Positions 23,357-34,016 of a DNA stretch of 64,000 bases are shown piece by piece. The notes under the pieces were generated by a model. That model did no database searches and was not told the DNA's origin. It worked only from the letters and a program-made list of their open reading frames with translations. The stretch is from Gaeumannomyces sp. JS-464 (lineage: Eukaryota; Ascomycota; Sordariomycetes; Magnaporthales; Magnaporthaceae), in NCBI GenBank assembly GCA_002197995.1, contig NGZR01000001.1, forward strand, positions 13,039,501 through 13,103,500, given 5' to 3'. How positions within the stretch are numbered: the stretch's first letter is position 1; the number at the start of each line of letters is the position of its first letter. Position numbers and translations under genes: made by a program.

Positions 23357-26300
23357 ATGTTCAACATCGCGGCCTACACGCCTCTCGAGTCGCTTTTGTT
23401 GATCCAGTCGCTCGTCACTCACGGCTCCGTCGACCCGCCGGCCTTTGCGCACATCTCCAGCCTCCTTACAGCGAACTCTTTTATAAAGGACGACGACCGC
23501 TACGATGAGAAACGCCTGAGCCCCGGCTCGCTCCAGGAGCTCTTCCTGCAGATACTGCGGGACGAGCTGAAGCTAGAGGTCGAAAACACCAACAAGTCTG
23601 CGTCCGACGGCAGCGTCTCCCCGAACAAACGCCGCAAGCTGCAGGCTCCCTCCCCGCACACTCTCCAGGAGGCGCATCCGTACCTACCCAAGGTCCCTGC
23701 GCTGTTCGATCGACTGTATTCGCGATACCAGGAGCACCAGATCCGCAGGATTCGTGAGGATGAGGAGAAGCTCGACAGGGTGCAGTCGGAGATCAAGGCT
23801 GTGCTGGAGGAGGAGGACCGTGAACGCAAGGAGAAGGAAGCACGAGAGGCCCAGCGTCAGCGAGATGCTGTTATCCACAACCATGTGCCTCCAGTCAAGC
23901 CCGAGGAGAGGAGAGCGACCGTCCCATTGCCAAACGGAACTGGTCCCACCACCGGAGCCGGACCTGCTCTCGCCCCTTCGCTCGGAACCACCACCCAGCC
24001 TGCAGAGCGACCACACCCGGTCGCGGTCGCCACGGTGCCTCCCCCGAAACTCCCGCCGCCTGCCACATCCGCGAGTAGGCCGACATCTGGTCTACCCAAC
24101 CAGCCATCGCCGGGTCTAAAGCCTGCTCTTCCACATGCGCCCGCGGCCGTGCCAACTCCCCCATTGCCCTCTCCGCGACCATCCGCTCCAGCAACACCAA
24201 ATCTTACGGCCCCAAAGCAGCCCGCTGCCACGATAGCCCCTCTTCCCTCCGCTTCGCTAGCTCCCGCTCTCGCTCGGCCTGTAGTAGCTCCGGCAGGTGG
24301 CACACCAGGTGGCCCTCTGGAGCCGCATGTGTCCCAGGCTGCAACGCAAGCGTCTGTCACAGCACCACAGGCGCACCCATCGGCATTACAACATACCAAC
24401 GTGCCCCCGCGACGTCCATCCCCGGTCGTCGCTCCGCAACACTCGCTAGCAGCTAGCAATGCGCCTCCCTCGGCTCCTCCACCAGCCAAAGCAGGTGTTG
24501 CGCCGCCGAGCCAGTTTGGTCGAGCTGCAGCATCGGATGCCCAACACGAACCGGCGCGCCCGGCCAACGGCGCCGTCGGCTCTCCTGTCCTTCAGCATCC
24601 CCAGGGAGTTGCGGTTTCCGCGCCGCGACCAACGCAATCTTCCCAACCACAGCCCCCGCAACTCGGGGTGTTGCAGCGCCCAGAGACTGTCGGTAAACCC
24701 AAGGTGCCGCCACCGCCACAGCAGGCGACACCTACACCGCCCGCAGGAACACCACTCAAATGGGAGCCTCCTTACAAGCCTCCGCAGCCTTTGACGCCGT
24801 CTCAGAGGCCACAGGTCGGACCGCCCGGACTGGGACATCACCACAACATGGTTCCGCAGACATGGACACCACATACGCACGCTCAAGTACAGGCGCATGC
24901 TCAGGCACAGGCGGCTGCGATGCACTCACATGCCCAGGCTCAAGCAGCACAGGTACAAGCAACCCAGGCACAAGCAGCCCAGGCTCAGGCTCAGGCGGCT
25001 CATGCTCAGGCGGTTCAGGCTTATGTCCAAGCTCATCCTCAAGCCCAGACGCAGGCGCAAACACAAGCGCAAGCGAAGCCACAGAACCAAGTTCCGGCAC
25101 AAGGACAAGTCCATCCTTATCAGAACCCTGCACAGCTACAGGCTCGCAACATCAAGCCCCAGCAAGCACCGAAACCCCCACCACAGCCATCTCACCCTGT
25201 CATATTCTCGCATAAACCAGTCCTTGTGCCGCCGCAGCACTCTGGCCAGGGCCAGCTTCATGCTCCTGCTGTTGATTCCAAGAGACCGACGGTTCCAGTC
25301 ACGGCTTCGACTCAGCAGCCGCAGCGTGCGTTGCAAGCCCAGCCGGCTCAGCACATGCCGGGCCAAGTTGCAGCGCCCTCCGTCCCGACGACCCCCATCC
25401 CTGCACAGGCTGCGCCGTCAGCCCACCGACCCCTCCGTTGCTATTCACCAACGCTCACGCAAACACCCACTCATCCTCCACCAAAGCGTCCCTCACCTAC
25501 TCAGTCACATCAATCTCCTCGGGTCTCTAATCACACCCAGTCTCAGCCCCCTAAACCAACTTCCAACCACCAGCAGATCTACCCGAATCCTCAACCCCAT
25601 GCACAGCAACAGTCGCCAATTCAGCAACAAACGCGCCCTCACCCACCACCGTTACAGCAGACTATTCACCCCCAGGGGCCAGTCCGACCACCCGTACCTG
25701 TGTCTGTAGCACAGAATACACAGCCGGCGCCTGCCGTTCCTGTGAAGACTGCGTCACCTGGCCCGGCGGCGCATTCTCAATCTGCGTCATCCTTCGGAGT
25801 CTCGCAACCAGATGTCCCGAAGCACTATGCCTCGTCATACGACGCGACTACCACGCCTGGAGCAGCAGCGCCCGCCAACATCAAGCCGCTAATCTCTACG
25901 CCAAAGCCTCCTGCTCCCGGACACAGATGGATACCCCTGCTCCCGCAGACGCCCGCCAATGGCGGCGACACAGGATACTTCCCCAGGCATGGTAGCGCGA
26001 CCAAGTGGAGGTCAAACCCGACTCCCTCTACTCCCAACGCCGTGGAAGCTTCGGGTATGACGGCGCCTATGACTGAGCCCCTTAGTCCTGTTCGGTCTCC
26101 GGCAACCCTTGCTGTGGCTGGTGCGACTTCGGAGGTTTCGTTGGAGGGACTTCCAAATTCAGCAGCTTCGCAGCAATCCCAGCAGAAAGCCCAGGGCAAG
26201 AAGCAGCAAGTACACAAACTTGAGACTGGATCGCCACCAAAGGCGCGACAGCCCCGACAGCCCCGCAGCAAGATCCACGACGCTCAAAACTTGCCACCGT

Positions 26301-27394
26301 CCAAGGAGGCGGAGGTCCAGCAACAGCGGAGTCCACTGGATGAACCTAACGAAGCGGCGAAGGAGCCCGACTCGGCCAAGGTTAAGGACGAGGAAGAGAC
26401 TCCGCGACCTCTCGAAGAGACAGGCGACACGACAGCGGATGAGAGCGGCCCGGGCCAACGCCATCCGGCTCCTTCGGGTACCTTGCCGTCGCGAAGAGGA
26501 AAGCGAAGCGAGGAGAGTCAGCTGGACCGACAGGGCGGATGTCACGCCAGCGTCGGTATCCGAGGCTCCTCCAGAGACCATCACCGCCGTTCCTCCGGCC
26601 TCGACTCCTGTCGTGCCTCGGTCAGAACCACCGTCACACATTCTCTGGACCCGTGGCTTCCCAGAATCAGCTCCTCGGCGCTTGATCAGATCGGTAGCCA
26701 CCGGCACGCCAACATGTTCGCCCACCAGATCAGAGACCGGGATGCACCGGGCTACAAGAATATTGTTCTTGGTCCCATGGATCTCAAGTCTATCCGGGCA
26801 GCTATCAATCACGGCAACAAAGCTGCAACTCAGGCAGCCGCTGCCTTGCCAGACGGTGACCCGGCACAAGCACGGTGTGGCTCCCCATCAGTGAGGATCT
26901 CGTCCCTCCCCGCGGCATCATCAACAGCGCACAGCTAGACCGAGAGCTGGTACACATGTTTTGCAAACGCGATCATGTACAACCCGGACCCGCAACGTGG
27001 GTTCGGCCTAGCTTTCTACGCCGCGACGATGATGAGGACGAGGCGGCGGCGACGACGCGAGCACGGCAGCAGCTGGTATGCCGGGGTCCAATGTTCTGGG
27101 CTACAAGGTGGATGAGAACGCTGTCGTCAACGACACGCGCTCCATGTTTGTCGAGGTTGAGAAGCTTCTCAGTAATATGCGGGCGGCCGAAATATCACGT
27201 GGGGCGCCGCCTCCGCCTCCCGGGTCTACGGGCCTGGTTAGCGCCGCTGCCCAAGACGATGACGCCAACGGAGGCGCATCTCTGGACGGTGCCGACGATA
27301 GAGAGGGAACGCGGCTACCGATGGTGATGGTCCTGGGAGTGGGACAGCGGGCACCAGTGGCACGATTAAGCGACGACGTATCACCCGAGGCTGA
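23357..27394 (+). CDS. Bromodomain protein, NuA4 subunit type (Bdc1/BRD8-like)
   Basis: Starts MFNIAAYTPLESLLLIQSL at 23357 and would be about 1,345 residues. A conserved N-terminal block (about 1-180) has a coiled, charged segment (RIREDEEKLDRVQSEIKAV). The middle is disordered: Pro/Ala-rich, then Ala-Gln repeats at about 505-580, then Pro/Gln-rich. The bromodomain-type block is near 1095-1275: HILWTRGFP, RISSSALDQIGSHRHANMFA, DAPGYKNIVLGPMDLKSI, DRELVHMF, AIMYNPDPQRGFG, then VDENAVVNDTRSMFVEVEKL. The tail GTIKRRRITRG stops at 27392-27394. Family knowledge: fission yeast Bdc1 and metazoan BRD8 belong to the NuA4/TIP60 histone acetyltransferase; assignment here rests on layout. The first long open frame runs to 26938; frame breaks occur near 26440-26470, 26660-26662 (C3), 26868-26875, 26959-26962 (T4), about 27030, about 27085 and about 27300. 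Confidence 0.72.
24870..25092 (+). repeat. Degenerate CAGGCN/GCTCAN repeat coding Ala-Gln
   Basis: Imperfect hexanucleotide repeat within the bromodomain gene, giving alternating Ala and Gln (QAQAAQAQAQAAHAQA) with scattered His and Val. In-frame, low-complexity coding sequence. Confidence 0.8.
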
Positions 27395-27784
27395 AGGAAG
27401 AAGTGTCCTAATGGACGCCACAGCGAGTTAATGGGTTCTTGGATACGGCGGGCAGCGTGGGCTTGTCTATTTGTGTCGACAGGCACAGCTGTCAGTCTTG
27501 GTCAGAAGACGATGACAGTCAAGCTCGCTTGGTGGATCCATGGGAAACTATAGAACGGCCGGACTGCGCATACGGCCCTGCCAAGGTCCTGAATATTAGA
27601 CAAGACAGTGGCTTTCTTTTCCTACTGTTTTGTTTCTTTTTCTTTTAATTGAATTTTTCCTCCAAGCAGAAGGCGTACTCTGTAGAGCGTTCTTGTGACA
27701 TGACTGTATACCCGTATGAGATTACATGTAGTGTTTTTTTGGGCGATGCCCTATTAGCCTTGTCCACCGCACATCGCTACTGCC
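27395..27784. other. Convergent intergenic region
   Basis: Between the 3' ends of the bromodomain gene and HUB1. T-rich around 27600-27660, where 3' processing of the plus-strand gene would fit. No coding sequence seen. Confidence 0.5.
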
Positions 27785-28497
27785 TTAATCGCCTGTGTCA
27801 ACCTCGAGGTCGATCTGGACGCCGTGCTCACGCCGTAGTCCTCGAGCGTGAGCTGGTCCTTGAAGGGCCTCTCTCCCTGGCGCTTGAGCAGGATCTCGTG
27901 AGGCTCGCGGCCAATGCGGGCGGCGACCATGATCTTGAACTCGCGCACGCGGTCAGAGGCGAAGCAGGGATGGCCGCCTTGGTTCCGAGCCGATCGTTGA
28001 CGTGCACCACGATCATCTCCTCGCCGCCGCCACTGGGGGTAGTGGCGCCGGGGGGCGCCGGGGCGGAGCAGCCGCCGCCGAGCTCGAGTCGCCCGCCCTG
28101 GCTGGGGGGCCGTCGTCTCTTCTCCTGTTGCTGCTGTTGTTGTTATTATTGTTGTCCCTGCGATCCCTGTAGTCGTCTCTGCGATCCCTGTCCCGTCCCT
28201 GTCGCGGTTGCGGTAGCCGCGCTCGCCGCCACCGCCGCCACCGCCGCCTCGCCGGTCGTCGCGGCGATCGTAGTCGCGCCGTCCAGGTCATCACGGCGCT
28301 TCTCCTTGAAGCGGAAGCCGCCGCGGGGCTGGCGGTTGTTGCGCGGGCGGTCGCCCCGGTCCCGGTCGCGGGCCCGGTCGTCGCGGTCATCGCGTCGCCG
28401 GTCCGCGTCTCGGTCGTCGCGAAGGACCTGTCTGATTGGTGCTGCTGCTGCCGCGGCCGCTCGCGGCTGGGCGAGCGTGACCGAGCTCGCCTGCCAT
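27785..28497 (-). CDS. hub1: HUB1/UBL5-like ubiquitin-fold protein with RD-rich N-terminus
   Basis: Starts MAGELGHARPAASGRG at 28497 and ends VQIDLEVDTGD with the TAA at 27785-27787, about 237 residues. The last 80 residues are ubiquitin-like: MIVVHVNDRLGTKAAIP, then VREFKIMVAARIGREPHEIL, LKRQGERPFKDQLTLEDYGV. This matches Hub1/UBL5, a non-conjugated ubiquitin fold that binds spliceosomal proteins (Snu66, Prp38) and modulates 5' splice-site use. The first 150 residues are disordered: Arg-Asp repeats (RRRDDRDDRARDRDRG), QPRGGFRFKEKRRDDLDG, Gly-rich and Asn runs. Yeast and human Hub1 lack such an extension. Frame breaks: about 27967-27969 (C3 on the coding strand, between AIP and C/F-A-S-D), about 27823-27827 (before NGVQ), and at least two in the RD-rich part near 28250-28400. 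A 308-codon open frame on the opposite strand is a shadow. Confidence 0.78.
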
Positions 28498-28526
28498 CTT
28501 GGGGCGTGGTATATGGCGCGCAGGCG

Positions 28527-28562
28527 CGTGTGTGCGTGTGTGTGTGTGTGTGTGTTGTGTGG
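28527..28562. repeat. TG microsatellite
   Basis: Interrupted (TG)n tract directly upstream of the HUB1 start codon, within its likely promoter or leader. Confidence 0.85.
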
Positions 28563-31500
28563 TGGGTGTTTGTGATGTCACGGACGATTCGAAAGGATTG
28601 CTGCCTGTCGATTTGGGTGGCTCCGACTTGGCGACATCGGTTGCCCCGAGGTTGTCACAGGGTTAGGGTTATTACAGGAAAATGGCAAGCCCCTGAAAAT
28701 GCATATGCCCCTAAGGCATATTTGCGCCTATGTCATAAAAGTATACTCCGCTTAAACCATCTTCGCGCTTCAGGCATAAACGGTTTTTTGGGTTTTTTTT
28801 TCCCTCTCCTCCTCTCACACTCTCTTTCTATCCTTTTTCCTTCTCGGTTCTGATTTCTCTACTTTCAGATCCAACATCGCCCCAGAACTGAACCGTGCCA
28901 TGGTTTGAACACGACCCCATGGGGCGTGGGCAGGGGCTTGTTCAGGGGTTGAATGGTTGTTCTGCCATCTTGGTTGGTGGAAGGTGAACCAGCGACGAAT
29001 GCAACACCCGACGCCCCTTTTGGCCAAAAGCACATTGGGATGGCCCGGTTGCCATGACTCCGCTCATAACACCTTACAGGCATGCATATTTCAAAATGCA
29101 ACTCTCCCTCCTCCTTTCTATCCCCATCGTCCGGTTTCTTATCGGGAAGCCCTCCAATCATTCGCATACATGCGACAATCCACAAAAACGGGGTCTTGGA
29201 TCAAGTCCCGCCACCATCGCCCGCCTCCTAGTCCGGTCCTATGACCCAGTTGTTTGCTGCCTGTGTGCCTGTGAACGTGGATCGATATCTAGATATGATA
29301 TGCCGTGGGCCCGCGGTGGCAATGTCAACCCCTCCTCCGGGGCGGCCTGTGCGGTCGGGAAGCGGGGGCAAGAGGGATCAAAGGGCGCACGACTGGGAAA
29401 GAAAAATAAAAAAAAAAAAAAGAGGAGAAGAAAAAGAAAAAGGCGGGATGGGATACAAGTACCGTCATCTGTAGGTAGGTCGCATTCGGGGAGGGGATAG
29501 GTGAAGAGACGCGTGAAATATGGGCGCTAAACCCAAGGCGCCCCTCCCCATCGCTGCGCCTTATGCGCACGTGGGGTGGAGGTGAAGGTTTCGAAACCTC
29601 AGGTTCGGGGAAAGGCTGCAGTTCGAATCACACCGCCTCTGCCAGTCTGCTTGTTCCTTCAATGCTGCCCAACCCGCGGTGGTGGATTTGGAGGGGGCCC
29701 CGTCGAGAAAAGGATGGACGCGGGAAGCGGCTCCCTCCGTACCACAGGTACGAATGGATACGATACAGGAGGCCGAGGAGGTCGGCGAACAGATTCCCCA
29801 AACGGACCAGGATCGGTGACCTGGGGCAATGTTGCGGGGCGGGCAATGGGGCCCGCCGTTACACTGAGGCTTTTGGGACGCAGCTACGTTGAGGCGGAAA
29901 AAGGGTTGTTGCATAGACTACGTTATCTCTACCGTGCCTGCAAAGGTCGGCAGATGGACGAGATGCCTATGCCTGGCGCGGCTGGAGGAGTCCGGCCCCA
30001 CGGGCAGCTCTGGAGGCGCAGGGTCCGCAGGCTCGGATGATAATTGCTTCTGGCATGAAAAGCATGGACGAGGCCTCCTTTGGTGACGAGTCCGAGACCG
30101 TGTCCGCGCCCAGGAGATCCAAGGAGGCCGTTCACGGATGTCCCGTCCATCGTAGAACCCGCATGCTTCGGTGAGCGTCCGAGGGGCCGTGGTGGGCGCG
30201 TGCTTGCAAAGTGGGCTGAGCGTTGGGGATGGGCAGTTTGCGTCTGGAAGAGCTTGAGCTGCACGGATCAGAGACGAAAGTCGCAGCTGGTGCTAACTAA
30301 CAGTCGACAAGCCCGGCTTCAAGACGCTTAGATAGGGATTCCCTCTGTGGAATCACCAAACTTAGCCGCCTCAAAACGACGGTGAAACCTTGTGCGCAAT
30401 GGGATTGTTCTTTTTTGCTTCTTCGCCCAGATGGCGTAGTGTTCGCCGTTTCGGGGTCCATGCTATCAAAATGCAATCCCATGGGGGCCTTGCGGGCTCG
30501 CTCGCAAGACACCCTAGAACACCACAACCACCGCCCATTTCAGTTCTCGGAGGTTTTCTGTTCCTACGTGCAGAAACACGCTGGCCTGGACTGCCGGCGG
30601 GGGCACAGAAAAAAAGTTTGCTGGAAATGAAGGGGAGCCAAGGGGAGTGTTGGTCTCACGGCAACCTTGATGGATAGGTGCCCTCTCTGGGCTCAAAATA
30701 ACCCAGCACAATCCGCCCCGCCGTCTCAATCCCCAGGAAAGAAGGGGGAGTTTTCAACATCTTGAATCGGCAACGAGGATAGGACGACATGCGTCTTTTA
30801 TCGTCCCTTCTTGATTGCATACCGTCTGGTCTGTCTTTATCGATGTCCATCGGGTCTTGCTGGCCCTTTAGCTCATCGCAGCATTGACGGCTTGCGAGGT
30901 GGCAATTGCTTGGAGTGGAGTGCCGGCCAAGGGTTCCCCGTCCAGGACAAAAATAAATCATCGAGACAAGCCCGACGAGACCACGAACCCAGGCGATGTG
31001 TGCCCTTGCCGATGCCCCCTTTGTGTGGTGGCGGACTGAGGGCTGGGAAATTAGGATGGATCCCAATGGCCGTGGTGAGGGCGGGAACGAGGACGCGCAT
31101 CAGGCGAGCAGCGAGGGAATCTGGGCTGTGCTTTGTTGAGCTTCTCAGCCCCAATAAGATGCATCACTTTTACATACAATGTTTTGCGTGTGCAGGTGTC
31201 CGTGAAACAAAGACCGCAAACTGTCACAGTCTGCCAAGTCCTCCACTCAATTATATTTCTTTTATTCTCGGGCGGCACGAAACAGAAAGAACCAATGCCG
31301 TCTACACCGCGCGACACGGACGAAACAGAATGATCAACCCCCAATGCTACCTCGGTACCGTGAGGGACAGCACACGCGTGGCATGGCCGTCCAGCTTTGC
31401 GAATTCCAAATGGGAGAAGATCTTCTCCTAGAGGCGGACGAACCCGGTGGCAGACTTGGCACGTTCCTCAAACAAAAGCCTGCAGTCCGTCAAACTGCAC

Positions 31501-31788
31501 AGCTAGGACGCCCAAAGCCTTACAGTCAACGCCCGTAAATTATAGTGTCGAGTGTTGTTCTTGCTTGCTTTTCCCCCCTCGCCATTCTCTTAATTAGTTT
31601 TCGCTTCCGTTGATCATCCGACAGCGACCATGTCGTGTCAGCTTCTATGCATGCAATGCAGCTCCGCTCACTGTGAAAGAAAGCTCCAACGTCCCTTTCG
31701 ACCGATGGCGTCCCCAAGCACGGGCGCAAATTGGCCCCCATTATCTGAGCTTATCCTGCAGTCGACTTTCCTTTCCCATGTCCTTTCC

Positions 31789-31812
31789 TTTTTTTTTTTT
31801 TTTTTTTTTTTT
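31789..31812. repeat. Poly-T run, 24 bases
   Basis: Uninterrupted T homopolymer in the HUB1-LTE1 interval. Confidence 0.85.
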
Positions 31813-32556
31813 CTTTCATGCTTTGTATCGTGTAGGACCCTGGAACAATTCGCTTTGGTATTGCTTGACGGTCCGTGCATATTGGGCCTGGCCTGGGCCT
31901 GGCCTGGGCCTGAACCAAAACCATGCGCTCGGGACGCGTGGTGCTGCTGAGATGCCACGATGGAGCTGCGATTGTGCAGACATGCAGCCTGCCCACGCAG
32001 GCCGCCCACAGCACAGCCGACTGTCTTATTGTTGTGCAGCTGTTGTTGCTGCTGCAGTCAGATTTTGTTTTGATAATTGTCGTCATCAACTCGATTATCA
32101 TCAGCGCCGGCGGCCTAGTCCGTCAGCCAGGCCTGATCCCGCGGGCTTTGTCTGCAAATAGCAGCGCGTGGACGACCAGGGTGTCAATCTCCACAGCCTA
32201 TGCACGAGCGGGACTACACCGGATCGGGCATCATATCCAGCTGCACCAAAGTGACTGGTGACTGGTCCCAGAGCCAGCCCGGAACACAGCGAGGTGGTCA
32301 AGTTCATGGATGCCATTGGCGGCGTGACAGCTGAAGACCGGGAACGGCCAGCCAATACTGCATGGATGCCATATTTCTTTCCACGACCACGACGATGCTT
32401 GCCGCCCCTAGGGTGCGCAAGCCGAGGCAACCTGGGTGGGTCGTAGGTTGTTGACGGAGGACGGATGGGATGTGCTGCGACGAATCAGCATGCGACAAAT
32501 TGGAGGCGAGGACGGGAAAAGGAAACAGAGGAAGAGATCGATGAAAAACAATAATT

Positions 32557-32616
32557 AAAAAAAAAAAAAACAAAAAAAAAAAAAACAAAAAAAAAAACAA
32601 CAACAACAAAATAAAA
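32557..32616. repeat. A-rich tract with CAA repeats
   Basis: Three A runs of 12-14 bases separated by single C, followed by CAACAACAACAAAATAAAAA. Simple-sequence DNA. Confidence 0.85.
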
Positions 32617-34016
32617 ACCCTGCCCGTTTTCAGGCCTCCCCTCCGTTCCCAACCTTCCGTGGCAAGGTTGGCGGGCTTCATCAAGGTTCCAGCTTCCAAT
32701 CGATGCAGTCATTGGGTGACTGGCTGTGCCCCCTCCTTGTGCTGTGTGCCGTCCTGCTCTGTCGCATCCACTCCTGCCGGCGCAATCACACGAGCAGCCT
32801 TGCTGTAGAGGTAGACACATGCACTCAGTATATGCTGAGCACAAGGTCGGGAGCGGATGGCCTAATTAGTGCAGGCTGCCCCCTGCAATAACCTAAGCAC
32901 CACCATCTGCGTCGTCAGTGGAGTGTCGTCCCGTCGTCCACAGGCCGTCCAGGGATTGATCCTGGTCACAACGCAGTCGGCCAGCATCTGCATTGCCAAA
33001 GGTCTGGAGGCCGAATGCTGGCCGTCATCTGCAGCAGCCGATCCGAGTGGGCCCAGTCAATGGTGGTCCCCAGTCACAGGACCCCCCAGTCAACCCATCA
33101 ATCTCGCTCCCACGCTGCGTCGCCTGCAGCAGCCAGTCGCCGTCGCTGATTCACCCTTCACCCAGTCCCCTCGGACTCGGCCTGACATCGACTGCAACCT
33201 CCCCGCGCGTCGACGAGGCCACTCAACTAGTCGGTGGGTTCGTTCGAGTCGCCATGCTGCCGATGCCTTGACTTTGTGAATCTTCGCTCCTTTTCTTCCT
33301 TGTTGGACAATTGCACCGCAACCCACATTCATTTTCGTTTTAGTCATACGCTCTCTCCGCCACGATTCGCCCCTTTTTGTCTGTATCACGCGGCGTGGAG
33401 ACGTCCATGCCTTGGGCGCGCCTGGGACCCATCCTTCGAGTCTTGGAGTCCGCGATTTGGCGACTGTGGCAACCAAGTAGTACCTCGCACCTGCCTCCCC
33501 GCCCGCCTGCTGCACCGGCGCCGTTTAGGTCGTGCTTCTCCTAAACAGCCGCTCAACTGGACCTTACGTGACTCGGGCCAGCGCTACGATTAGGCCTCCT
33601 CGACCTCGTCCGCGCGCTCCAGCTTGGGCGTCTAAGGCAGGAGCACGGAGCAAACACGCCCGACGAACGCTGAGAGAAAAAGAAAAAAAAGCAAGGTCGC
33701 GCCTGCTTCTCCCCACCCGACTGCGGCACCGTGCCCGCCACCTCTTGTCCGCCGACGCCCGCTCGTGCCCCAAACCCCCCCAAAAAGCCGCGCGAGGGAC
33801 AGCGGCACCCGGTCCCTCCTGCCCGCACCGCCCAGCGGCTCTAGAACCGATAGAAGCTGCTTCTGGCCTCGTCCTTTCTGCCGCCGCCCGCTCGCTCCAT
33901 CCACCAGCAACCCGGCCACGCGAATGCCGGCCGTCGAACGCGTGCCCATGCAATAAACCAAGGCAGATCTCCCCGGGGCACTTGTGGTGACTGCCACCGC
34001 CCACCCTCTGCGCGCC

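Larger units (their letters stand above)
28498..34016. other. 5.5 kb gene-poor region between HUB1 and LTE1
   Basis: Divergent interval between HUB1 and LTE1. No conserved coding segment on either strand; open frames at 29561-30040, 30656-31431 and 31610-32261 do not resemble known proteins and several lack ATG starts. It holds poly-T at 31789-31812, an A-rich CAA tract at 32557-32616 and a GGGCCTGGCCT tandem near 31885-31915. The last kilobase is pyrimidine-rich like a fungal 5' leader. Confidence 0.5.

Noticed and set aside
24897..25709. 270-codon frame within the bromodomain gene
   Set aside because: Alternative frame of the Ala-Gln and Pro-Gln repeat region; Arg/His/Leu composition is a frame artefact.
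27649..28575. 308-codon open frame on the plus strand
   Set aside because: Lies opposite HUB1; it is the shadow of the Arg/Asp-rich and ubiquitin-fold coding sequence.
28661..28676. GGGTTAGGGTTATT, telomere-like
   Set aside because: Fewer than three repeat units; chance occurrence is likely and the position is internal to gene space.
29610..29640. TTCGAAT sequence resembling a tRNA T-loop
   Set aside because: Flanking bases do not form the 5-bp T stem, and no acceptor or anticodon stem could be paired on either strand.
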